Below are positions 20,590-31,139 of a stretch of DNA of 64,000 bases, piece by piece. The notes below the pieces were generated by a model. It was not told the origin of the DNA. It saw nothing but the letters and a program-made list of their open reading frames with translations, and did no database searches. The position numbers and the translations under genes were made by a program. Source of the DNA: Nageia nagi (Eukaryota; Pinophyta). The stretch spans positions 75,640,001-75,704,000 of the forward strand of contig JBITNC010000001.1 of assembly GCA_050084985.1 (NCBI GenBank). Reading direction: 5' to 3'. The first letter of the stretch is position 1, and every line of letters begins with the position of its first letter.

Positions 20590-21429
20590 CAAAAGTAACC
20601 CTTCCTTCATACCAAGTATCCACCACCTATTATGACCAACTAGGTTTATGGTAATCAAGAGCTTCAATGAAATCCCTAACACCATATTGGCATAAGATAT
20701 TGTTATAATCAAAATAATAATTCATTGGGGTTATTTAAGATAATCAATTTAACCAATTATAATGAAATAATCATAAATAACAATGACATGAAAGATGACA
20801 ATGATCCTGACCTTAACCTATCAAACCTAGATTGATAAAAAATATAGACTTGTACTTTACTTCTCATAACAAACAAAGGTGATGTTTAGCTCAAAGGGGA
20901 TGAGTGATAAGCTTCCCTAATTAATGGAGCCATCAATATAACCTCAACCTAGTGGCAATATTAGGATGATTACCTTTCCATTTTTTCTTACCTCTTCACT
21001 CAATATCATTGATGTTTCTTTGAATCTCATAATGTCTTATTCAATATGTTGGAAATATTATAGGAATGTAGAGCTCAATATATAACAAAATCTATATATG
21101 ATAGGTGACATTGATAAATATCGATCAAGAATGACATGAGTATTTTACCATCCATAAAGGGTTCTAGATCATGTCATGATTGCTCATGCATAATTCTTTC
21201 ACCTTTATAAATAGCACATCTAGTGCCAAGACTCCTCATTGGGCTTATGGTGCATGTGAGCCAAGATTCCTTCTTGAGCTTATCTTTAGGTCCACATTTT
21301 ATCATAAAACATAAAGGTAGATAAATATACAAAATGATAAGATTAATAAATTAATTAAACAAATGAATTATTACAAATACCTTAAATTGGTATTTTAAGT
21401 AAATTAAAATTCCTTTTTAGGTGTTAACA
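20590..21429 (-). repeat. 3' LTR of the Tat-like element
   Basis: On the minus strand it begins TGTTAACACCTAAAAAGG at 21429, immediately after a polypurine tract (CAAAGTGGGGCATT, 21443-21430). It is homologous along most of its length to 47440-48181; shared blocks include AACATAAAGGTAGAT, AGAGCTCAATATATAACAAA-like sequence and GTGCCAAGACTCCTC. The far end is not resolved. Confidence 0.75.
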
Positions 21430-21443
21430 AATGCCCCACTTTG
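21430..21443 (-). other. Polypurine tract of the Tat-like element
   Basis: The minus strand reads CAAAGTGGGGCATT and abuts the LTR start TGTTAACACC, fixing the orientation of the element to its right. Confidence 0.75.
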
Positions 21444-22367
21444 AATATGATTTGATACTTTTGGGAAAAAATAAAATCAAATCACAAATTAAAAGTATAA
21501 TGAGATAAGTAGGAAAATACTCCTTGAAATATTTTTTCATAGTGACAACTTTGGATATCTTGTTATTCATCAATGTTATGCCCCCCCTTTGGCTTAGTTG
21601 TGACATGATGTACCTCTCATCATACAAACAACCCATGGAAAAGATAAAGGAACTTATAATAATATTAAATAAGAAATATTTTGTGTAAGATATATCAAAT
21701 ATAGACATTAAACGTCATATGAAAATCATTAAAGATCAATATATAAAACCTATTCTTGGTGGCTTACTCACCAAGAGTATGATAAGAGATTACCTCCAAT
21801 TAAGAAGGACTTGCTATCTCAAATTAATGATGAGGCTTACCAATCTATTTTCAATATACCTAGACCTCCAAGACATCATGTTACATGGATTTTTATAAGC
21901 ATGCCCCTCCCCTACAAAGAAGCCAATGAAAACATGATATGAAAAATATTCTATGAAAAGTGTATGATATGTGAAATATTTTATGATATAACAAAACATA
22001 TTATGATAAAAATGGACATAAAAGTAAGTAAGTTATTTTAAACTTTTTCATTACTTACCATCATTAAGAAGCATATTTCATGAAAATGACTAAATTTAAT
22101 CTTATTTATGCAATGATATCACTTAGATTACAATGATATCATTGGGATCAACCGTTAAGTTTTCTACCAATTTAGTTATAAAAAAATGGAAAAGACATGC
22201 ATAATACAAAAAAGATCAGACATAGAATCATTTGATATGCATAGTATTTATTGGATTTTGTTCTTATTTACCTTCAATAGTGGACAATTTATATTCCTGT
22301 TTTCCATAATTTGCAATGACAATATAAGGAATAATCAATTTAGGTTCAAATTTACCTTTCTTTTCAT

Positions 22368-23439
22368 TTATAATGCTTTTGTATTTGAAAGATTTTCCTT
22401 TAAAACTAGGCCCCCCACCATGAAATATTTAGGCTTAATATTTTGGCTATATTCTCTTTTAATTCTAGAGTTGTATATCCTTAGGTGTTCTAAATTATTT
22501 ACTCTTTTATCATCTAGGGCCTCTAGTTGTTCTAATCTTGCTTTCCTTTTATCTTCATTAGAAATAAAACCATCTAAAGACACATGTGGTGATGGGATCT
22601 ATAGTTATAAGGGAACAATGAATTCATCACCATACATTAAAGAGAATGGAGTTATCCCAAAACTAGTAATTGTACTTGTTCTATAATCCCACAAAGCAAA
22701 AGGTAATTGTTCATACCAGTCTTTACCATTTTTTTCAATAGTCTTGGATAAGATACTTTTTTATGACTTTATTAGAGGCTTCCACTTGACCATTACCTTG
22801 AGGATACTAAGGAGTAGAAAACTTTATTTCAATATGATATTTGTTTCAAAACTCTTTAACTTCATTACCTTTAAATCTTGTACCATTATCCATAAATAAT
22901 TTATAAGGCACACCATATCTACAAATGATATATTCAATTAAAAATTCAACAATCTTACCACCTTTTTTTGACTTCATAGGAATAGAATCCACCGAATTTG
23001 TAAAATACTTCATACCTATGATCATAAACCTATGTCCATCTCTAGAAATGTGGTTAAGTTTTCCCATAAAATCAAGTACCCAAATAGAAAAAGAACAATG
23101 AGAAACAATAGAGTGTAATCCATGTGATGGTGAAGGTTGAAGTTTAACATTCTTTTAAAATTGTTTATATTTTTTGACATATAATTCAAAATATTCAATC
23201 ATGGTAGGCCAATAGTAATCTAGTCTAAGGAATCTTTGAGAAGCCAATTTAGCAATAGAATATCCACCACATTCCCCATCATGATATTGATAGAGATCCA
23301 TTTCTAGTTCATGCCTTATCAAACATTTAAGAAGAACACAATCAAAATACCTTCTATATAGTAAGTCACTAATTATAACATATTTTGTAGCTAACATTTT
23401 AAGCATAATCCTTAGATTATGATCAAAATAAATATGCAC
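22368..23439 (-). pseudogene. Gypsy integrase remnant (zinc domain, core, C-terminus)
   Basis: Piece 23439-23155 holds the zinc-binding region: H-D-G-E-C-G-G-Y-S, then R-L-D-Y-Y-W-P-T-M and a terminal Y-V-K-K-Y-K-Q where Cys pairs are expected, so ligands are lost. Piece 23067-22846 is the catalytic core with S-R-D-G-H-R-F-M-I-I, S-I-P-M-K and I-C-R-Y-G-V-P-Y-K-L-F-M-D-N-G-T-R-F-K, keeping the second catalytic Asp. Piece 22583-22368 is the C-terminal helix and G-D-L-V-L-like end (K-A-R-L-E-Q-L-E-A-L ... G-L-V-L-K-E). Confidence 0.8.
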
Positions 23440-23442
23440 TAC

Positions 23443-24020
23443 CTAATATTTTAAACATGCAAAGACATATCTATACCATTCACATGTATCAAGATAAGTA
23501 GCAAAAAAATCAATGATCTTCAATGAAATCAATAACAACATAAGCATGAGATGGTATACTTCAATTTTTAATTGTAAGGATTGTTTCTTCATCTTAAATA
23601 TTAATAGGATCAAGAGAAGCAACAATAGACATATAATAAACATACCTATTATTATCTTTTGGAATACTTTCAATCTTATACTCATGTCAAAATATATGAG
23701 AATATCCATTACCATTTCCTTATATGGTTGCACCATCACATATTTATTATTGTAGATGTCACTAACTTATTTTACTATTAATTATGAATCACCAAATAAC
23801 TTAAGCCATTGCAATTTTCACTTTCATAAGTATATTTGCCTTGAGACCTAATATCAAAGCTTCATACTCATCCATATTGTTAGTACAATCAAAACTTAAT
23901 TGATAAAACATAAGAATAACATCACCATATATAGATTAATTAGTCTAATTCCTAACCTTGCTCCATGAATACACTTAGAACTATAAAAAAATAGATTCCA
24001 TTAATATTTTTCAAAAAATC
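23443..24020 (-). pseudogene. Second (archaeal-type) RNase H domain remnant
   Basis: Across several stops the frame shows W-N-L-F-F-Y-S-S-K-C-I-H-G-A near 23985, an L-x-V-M-L-F-L segment, an M-K-L alignment helix, F-G-D-S-x-L-I-V-K-x-V near 23800, and Y-K-E-M-V-M-D in the open piece 23739-23443. These follow the aRNH pattern (D-G-S ... F-G-D-S-Q-L-V ... Y). The first catalytic Asp reads Tyr. Such a domain between RNase H and integrase is typical of Tat-lineage elements. Confidence 0.68.
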
Positions 24021-24149
24021 CTATGAAAAATCTTAGGGTACTCAAGTTCACAAATAGAGCGGCATCACCCGGATTGAGCATCATCATTGGGATCAAGGAG
24101 GCTTGTGGTTCTGATCTCATGAGGAAATTTTTCTTGAACCATATTATTT

Positions 24150-24930
24150 AAATTTCTTAGGTGGTTTATGATAAAATATATAATATCCTATCCCTTAATT
24201 TATTTATAATTTATAAATACCAAATCAAATTCCTGAAGCAACATTATCCATTTTATAACTCTACCATACAAATAAGGTTTCGACATTAAGTACTTCAAAG
24301 GATAAGCTTGAGCTATAACATATGTTATATTTCTAAGTATGTAGTGTCTTAATTTTTCTATTGAAAAGAATATAACAAAACACATTTTTTATATTGGTGT
24401 ATATCTTATCTCATAAATAATCAAAGTTTTGCTAATGTAATAAATTGCCCTTTATTTGCCCATCATATTTTTAAGCTAACATTAGCCCCAATACACTTAA
24501 TGTTATAAAACTATAAAGCAATAAATTCCTTTCATAATCATAAGGGGATAATATATGATAATTAATAAGGTATCTCTTTATGTTTTCCAAAGCTTTTTGA
24601 TATTTCTCATCTCAAATAAACTTTTCACCTTTCTTCAATAAATGAGAAAATGGGATTATCATATCAACTAGTTGAATAATAAATATTTTTATAGCTTAAA
24701 CTTTACCTTGGATAATTATTAAATATTTCAAATTTTGAAGTAGAGGAATATCAATAATTTCTAAAAATATCTTAGGATCCACCTCAATTTCTCTTCTTAA
24801 AATAATAAAACCAAGAAACTTACACTAAGAAACTCCAAATACACATTTTTGAGGTTTCAATTTTGTAATGGTACCTCTTATTTCTTGATAACATTTTTCC
24901 ACCTATTCCCAACATCAAAACCCTAAATTT
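24150..24930 (-). pseudogene. Gypsy RT C-terminus and RNase H remnant
   Basis: From 24930 the minus strand gives K-L-K-x-x-x-C-V-F-W-V-S, F-L-G-F-I-I-L-R-R-E-I-E-V-D-P and a late block P-F-S-H-L-L-K-K-G-E, the RT thumb and connection. The open stretch 24385-24200 reads I-E-K-L-R-H-Y-I-L, then P-L-K-Y-L-M-S and G-R-V-I-K-W-I-M-L-L-Q-E-F-D, the end of the retroviral-type RNase H. The catalytic RT motif would lie beyond the truncation. Confidence 0.78.
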
Positions 24931-24949
24931 TTTTTAAAAAAATATATTT

Positions 24950-27900
24950 TTTATAGTTTAAACACTCAAATGGTCTAGGAATGGATAAGGAAATCCATAT
25001 GAACATATCAACACTGCTAGCTAGTCAACAATCACATGGAAAGATTGACCAAATCTAGAGTAACCAACCCTAATTGGAATCCTTCTGGTGTTCACTTCAC
25101 AATTATCATCCCATTAGAATCTTTCACATGAGTGACCCCACCATTTATGCTCATGAACTATGCAATATAAATTCTATTCATGGTGTAGTGGTTTTCTACT
25201 CAGGGTCCATATCACCTGAGAGAATGCTCGTCTACTAGGTTATTCATCTTTTTTGATGTAATCCTCCAAATCATAGGTGCAAATAGATTTTCCTAGGAAA
25301 TATCCCTTATGAAATGGTTAAGCATCATCACCTATGGAATAATCATTATAATCTTATTTGCTAAATTATAGGTAATATGAATATTAATTACTCTCATCTG
25401 GTAACTATAGTTTTATGACTGCTACCCTCATTTGATAATCTATCAAGGATATGTGACACTAGCCTACATATATCTATCAGCTAGGCTCACCATGGAGTTT
25501 GGCATATTTGTTCTCATATCTTAGGGATACATGGGTATTGGAATAATACCCTTGAGTGTTTTATATAGTATAATAAGTTTTAAACAAGGTTATAAAAATA
25601 AACCACCCTATATTCTATCAATCCTAGAAATAATTGATCCCAAATCAATTATTAGGGTTTCTAGGTTTCATGCTTGTAACAACCATTAAGATGCCATTCT
25701 AATCTAATTCATGGTAAACAAACCATATTTCATTAGTAAAATAAATAAATAATAAATTCATCAAAGTATGAAACAAGTTTCATATCAAACTTATTCAAGA
25801 AATCACTAGGAATATTCAAAAGTACTATATTTATCCTATATACATGGTGTGGCATATGAAGTAATACTTTATAAAAATTCACATGCTATAAAATAATAGG
25901 AAGCCTTGAGTTAATAATAAATTTAACTACTTATCACAAGGAAGTGCGGTGTAGAGTGGTCCATACTCAAGGAATATTCTTTTTTATATGTTGTTTAGAG
26001 AGTTCTCATAACATGAGTTTGACTAATGTAATTTCTATGTATTTGTATTCATCATTGAGACAACCCATAAATTATATCCCTATAAATTTAATTCAATTTT
26101 ATGATAAGATTGAAGTCCACTTTATCCTTCTAGGGTTTATCACCCAATTTAGGACATCTTTAAGGATCATCTCTAAACTTCATTATTTGAACCAAGTAAC
26201 ATTCCTCAAGATAATTATCCATTTTATAGGGCTATAAACATATATAAAGATTTTTTTTTTTAACATATAAATCTATATTTATTTCTATTCAATGCTTTGA
26301 AGTAATTATTCCTAAGAATAGGTTTGATTCAATATTCATCCTAAACATGTCATAAGTTTTCTCCTTTCAACTTAATTGTATGTATCACTGACTAAGTGTT
26401 ATCAAGTAGATATTTTTTTATGGAAAAATTAACTTTCCATTGATTATCTATACTATAGGTTTTTTCATACCTTTGAATTAATGCAAGGTTATGTAAATAT
26501 ACTAAGTTATCCTCTTTAATCCACTTACAAGTGTTTAGGGATTAATAGTGTCATTCCAAAAAAATTCAATTTAATTATTAATCCATAATTAGCTAGGAAG
26601 TGTAGTGTTACCAATTAATTCTCTTTTTATCAAAGATCCTTTCCCCTTATTGCATCCATTTACATACTATGGGTTATTCATTACAATCTTAGCTTCTAAA
26701 TACTTTAGGGACATTAGAATTGTTCTCTAAATTAATTCATAATTATACCCATGACTATGGTTTTATTTAACACACAAGATAGATATTTATTCTTATGAAG
26801 CTAAGGGTGTAGTAATACTTTCTTTACACTACTATAAAGTAATTTCATGTGGGACATATTGGATTCATTTATACCAAATAACACTTTTAAGGACATCTCA
26901 TGGAGTGAATCACATCAAATACATTCCTTAAATTATTTACAATAGGTCTATGTATGAATCATAGGCTATCATTATGGATACAAAATTTATGTAATCGATA
27001 AGTCCATCTTGACCCTTATTTTAATACATGGAGATCACAATATATAAAGATATAGGGTAACCCTAATTTATACATAATGTAATATAAGCACTTAATTACA
27101 TATGTATTCCCTTACACATAACATAGGGAATTTATTTCATATCATTGTAGAGGTATGTCATTGATGAAATTTGTTAAGTCTTCTTCCTTTGGAAGTAGAT
27201 CCTTTTCATATTCATTATTTATGATCCTCCAAGGGTCCAAGGTTCATCAATGTTGGGTACTAAGAAAGGATTTCAAGTAATTGAGGATTAGGAAAGCACC
27301 CCACACCCCACTACCCCCTTTTTGTTTTACCAAAATGCATATGATTTCAAGTACATGATATTTCATTCCATTGATTTAAATAACCTCTTTATGAACCTTA
27401 GGAGGTTTTATGTTCTCTCTAGAACTACCTCCCTTCCTTGGTTATAGGGTAAAATTACACAATAATCTTACTCAAAATAATGTTATTAACACATCATCAT
27501 CATACTATATGATTTATCATCATTTATGATATGTTACATCCTTAAATATTGATTACCTTAACATGATTATTTCTTATGATAATAACATCATTATGGTTTA
27601 ATTACATTCTAATAATGTTTGAACATACTATTCATTACAACTAAGTGTTATTCCTTTACATTTCTATTTAGCTCATAGTATCTAATTTTATTAGTCTTGA
27701 AACCTTCCTACTATAATAAATTTATTGTAAATCCTTACAAATAATTTATAATAATAAAGAATTTAATGTAATATATAATAAAGTTAAACTATGGTGCTTT
27801 ATAATTGGAAGAGGGATCCCTTTAATGGATTCCAAAAGTCTTTGACTACATCAAACTAATATCACTACAATCTTTGCATTTGTATTATTGAATAATCTAA

Positions 27901-28180
27901 GGAAAAACTGAAATGGGAAAAAAAGTTGAGGGACTTGTGTAATGTTGATAGATACCTTATCAATGTCAATACCCATCACATGTTAAATATAATTAATGGA
28001 TTGCGGTAATGCTTCAATAAGCATAGTGTCATTTATTGATTAATGCATTACAAGGATCATTGAGTAGTTTGATAGACAACTTCACTACCATGATACCTCT
28101 TAATAGCTAGATATGCCCATACTAGTTATCCTAAGGGGAATAATGAAATCACTTGGTAAATTTATTCATGTAAGGTAGTT
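24950..28180. other. AT-rich stretch without a recognised gene
   Basis: I searched both strands for RT, integrase, gag, PPR and LTR-terminus patterns and found none I would defend. A 97-codon frame on the plus strand (25944-26237) is rich in I, L and F, as expected of random AT-rich translation. The area may be old LTR sequence. Confidence 0.4.
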
Positions 28181-28184
28181 TAAG

Positions 28185-28760
28185 GAACATATTGTGCTTT
28201 AGAGTATTTTTTAAGCTATTTAAATAGAGGTCCCATTGAAAAAATAGTCTCATAGCATGTAGTGATCATTAGACATAAACCAAAAGGAAATGTTAGGGGT
28301 TCCTTTGATAGATTCCTTAAGAGATGTACTCATATAGCATGAAATTATCCCATATTGAGTATAGAGTAGAGGCATTGGATACCTTATCCATTACAAACCC
28401 ATGGAATGCTACAACTTCTAAATATGTGAAGGATAGGGATGAAGAATGCCTCCATAAAATGCCCTCTTTATGGATTAAAAATGACCATCAAAGATACACA
28501 AAATGAATGGGAAAAAAAGGCTTATAAGGTTTTTTACAATTTTCCCATTGATATGCTATTTCATGGATGGAGTAAGTGAAGAACAAGAATCAGGATGAGG
28601 GCACCATACAAATCTATAATTTATTTAAACAAAATGCTTCATTTTAGAGCCATATCATGAGCACAACAAGTGGAGAGTATGGGTCAAAGAATTATATTAT
28701 ATAAGTGTGAGGATAGCTATACATAATGTCTCACTACAATGCTATCTCTTGAACAAAAAA
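28185..28760 (+). pseudogene. PPR pseudogene fragment
   Basis: Bases 28229-28330 read P-I-E-K-I-V-S-stop-H-V-V-I-I-x-H-K-P-K-G-N-V-R, a PPR B-helix in which the usual Trp codon is now TAG. Further on, N-P-W-N-A-T-T-S-K-Y-V-K-D-R-D-E-E and L-H-K-M (open piece 28324-28506), and A-I-S-W-M-E ... I-Q-I-Y-N-L-F-K-Q-N near 28560-28630, fit two more repeats. The fragment ends before the microsatellite block. The class and original length cannot be judged. Confidence 0.5.
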
Positions 28761-28889
28761 TACATACAAAAGGGGTTTTTTTGGAAGGTCTTGTGACTAA
28801 AGTTGAAAGTGAATGAAGGCTTATGATCTACATCAACATAGTCTCATCGTGACTTTACATGGCATAGGATAGTCAATGAATAGTCTTTT

Positions 28890-28891
<2 letters not shown>

Positions 28892-28925
<34 letters not shown>

Positions 28926-28947
28926 TATACATACATACATATACATA
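28892..28947. repeat. (TA)n and (TACA)n microsatellite outside the foldback
   Basis: About 14 TA units followed by a few TACA/TATACA units, directly left of the foldback arm. Confidence 0.9.
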
Positions 28948-29098
28948 AGGGTGAAATCTCTTATTTTAAATTTATTTGATTGGTTGGGAAGTATCGGGTA
29001 CCAATTCATTTGGCATACCACACACACACACACACACACATGTATGTATGTATGTATGTATGTATATATATATATATATATATATATAGATATATACA

Positions 29099-29130
<32 letters not shown>

Positions 29131-29137
29131 CATATAC

Positions 29138-29196
<59 letters not shown>

Positions 29197-29287
29197 TGTA
29201 TGTATGTATGTATATGGTATGCCAAATGAATTGGTAAATGATACTTCCCAACCAATCAAATAAATTTAAAATAAGAGATTTCACCCT
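28948..29287. repeat. Foldback element with 73-bp arms and microsatellite core
   Basis: The arm 28948-29020 (starting AGGGTGAAATCTCTTA) is repeated in reverse complement at 29215-29287 with three adjacent-region mismatches out of 73 (GGTACCCGAT against GGTAAATGAT). The loop 29021-29214 is a compound of (CA)n, (TGTA)n, (TA)n, (TACA)n, (TATACA)n, (TA)n and (TGTA)n. It is itself partly self-complementary because the TGTA blocks face TACA blocks. Several long frames here are microsatellite translations, not genes. Confidence 0.92.
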
Positions 29288-29489
29288 TCTCTAACTATAA
29301 AGGGACAAGGAGTATAAGACCTTCACATGTAATAATATCAAATAAATACAATTGATATGTCTTTTCAAAATACAACAAGAGTAAGACTATTACTAAGAAT
29401 TATCTTCAATAATATTATCATAATCCTTTATCAAGCATCTCTTTCTTCGAACATGCTAAAATATAAATAAATAGAGTTGAAAATTTACA

Positions 29490-30455
29490 ATAATATAAAT
29501 AAAATCTAAATGCATCTAAAATGGGTAGGGGGACCTCCAATTCTGGCCCTTTTAGGCACCTAAATGAGCATGAAGTGAGTCTCCTCACTCCAAATAGCAT
29601 GTGAGCCCCCTAGTCTCTAAATCAAGGAGAACAAGTGAAATAGGTATACCTATTGTGCAAATGCTTGTGTCTATATGATATTTGAATAATGTTTATGGTG
29701 GATTTGAAAAATTAAGATGGATCTTTACATTTTTAGATGGTCAAATATGAAATCTACTGCATAAAACCTTAAAAAATATTAAATTCTTTAAAATGAATAA
29801 ATATTTAAAGATCCTTGAATCAATTAAATGCAAGGATACCTATGAGATAAAATAGATGCCTACAACATAATTTTATGCTACTATGAGTTCAAACTATGAT
29901 TTCAATGGTGGAAATACAAACTAAGATGATTTGAGCCTAACAAGATACTACATGCATACAAATTTAGTGGATGATGCAAATGTAGGTTTTATGTTATCTT
30001 AAAATCCCTACAAAAACCTTGAATACATCAAATACATGCCATAATAACTCAACAAAACCATAAAATCATCATAAGAATGTTACCTTATGTGTGTAGAACC
30101 AATATTTGAGAGGTTTGATGGAGAATTGTGGAGTAAACCCTTGATCCTTCAAACCCTTATCTCAAAACCATAGCAATGTAATCTTGGAGCAATATGTGAG
30201 AAAAAATCACAAATGAGTAGAAACAATAATAAGCCAATAGTGATTAGGAGAGGAAATTCTAATTTGACTTTGTGTTATATATCTCTTTGGACAAGTTGAA
30301 TTAAAATGGCTAGATACCCACTTTTCCTCTATTTTGAACATTTGAATAGTTGATTTTGCATAAGAATACATAAAAAGTAAATCAAATAATAAATCAAATC
30401 ATGTCAATGAAATAAAACACATCTAATCAAAAAGTGTTATTTTTTGGTGTCTACA
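29490..30455 (-). repeat. 3' LTR of family X, minus copy
   Basis: On the minus strand it starts TGTAGACACCAAAAA at 30455, following a polypurine stretch (AAGGGAAAAA, 30465-30456). It is homologous to 19148-20130 over most of its length, including TTTAGATGCATTT near the far end and a TTGCTCCAAGAT block near 30190. The far terminus is unresolved. Confidence 0.68.
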
Positions 30456-30694
30456 TTTTTCCCTTGTTAGACTACGTATTTTTCATAAAAGACTTAGTTC
30501 AACAAGTGTAGATAGCTAAATGTTAGTTGGAAAATCATTTTGAACATTTTGAATATTTTGAACCTTTGAACATTTGAAAGAATTTGAACCTTTGAAAATT
30601 CTGAAATTTGAATGAAATTTGAACAATTTAAATGAATATATAACACAATGCATTCATGATATAAAAAAGCATAAAAATTTAGAACAAATATGAA

Positions 30695-31135
30695 TAGGGA
30701 TTTGAATGTAGTATTCATCATATTCAAATCCTGAAGAATGTGTTCTTGGAAGTAAAAGTTAAAAAAATTAGAACAAATATGAAGAGGAATTTGAATGTAG
30801 CATTCATCAAATATAAGTCCTAGATAATGTGTTCTTGGAAAATTTAGATAAATATGTGTAGGAATTTGAATGTAGTATTCATTAATTCGAATGCTAAGCA
30901 ATGTATTCATAGAGGCATGACTTTGAACCACTTATCTAGTATTTGAAAATGGTATACACCAAACCTAGGCAAAGTATTCATGATGGAAAAATTTTAGAAC
31001 CAATTATATCCCACTTTTTATTAATAACCTATATCAAATCTAAGCAAAGTGTTCATGGAAGTGGAAATTGGAACCACTAATATAGTATTTGATGATTGAA
31101 CACATTAAACCTATGCAAAGTTTTTGTGATGGAGT
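30695..31135. repeat. Degenerate tandem repeat, 67-90-bp units
   Basis: About six diverged units share TTTGAATGTAGTATTCAT, then AAATCCTA, then AA(G/T)GTGTTCATGGAAG. Anchors fall near 30705, 30792, 30867, 30941, 31020 and 31087. The array lies in the 3' internal region of the minus-strand family X copy. The 145-codon frame over it (30931-30494) is a by-product of the repeat. Confidence 0.72.
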
Positions 31136-31139
31136 AAGC

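Larger units (their letters stand above)
22190..24930 (-). mobile_element. Tat-like Ty3/gypsy element, 3' half of pol
   Basis: Minus-strand order is RT thumb, RNase H, a second (archaeal-type) RNase H, integrase zinc-binding domain, integrase core and integrase C-terminus, followed by a polypurine tract and LTR. Two RNase H domains are the mark of the Tat/Ogre branch. Gag, protease and most of RT are missing at the 24930 side. All frames are broken. Confidence 0.82.

Noticed and set aside
22186-22686. 166-codon plus-strand open frame, the third longest simple frame of the window
   Set aside because: It lies antisense to the integrase C-terminus and spacer of the minus-strand Tat-like element; composition is F/I/L-rich and no motif is recognisable.
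28876-29237. CRISPR-like array
   Set aside because: Simple-sequence microsatellites without spacers; plant nuclear context.
28833-29284. Five long overlapping frames on both strands (85-140 codons)
   Set aside because: They are translations of TA, TACA and TGTA microsatellites (repeated Y-I-H-T and Y-V-C-M).
30494-30931. 145-codon minus-strand frame
   Set aside because: Runs through degenerate tandem repeats of an LTR element and repeats its own segments; no domain.
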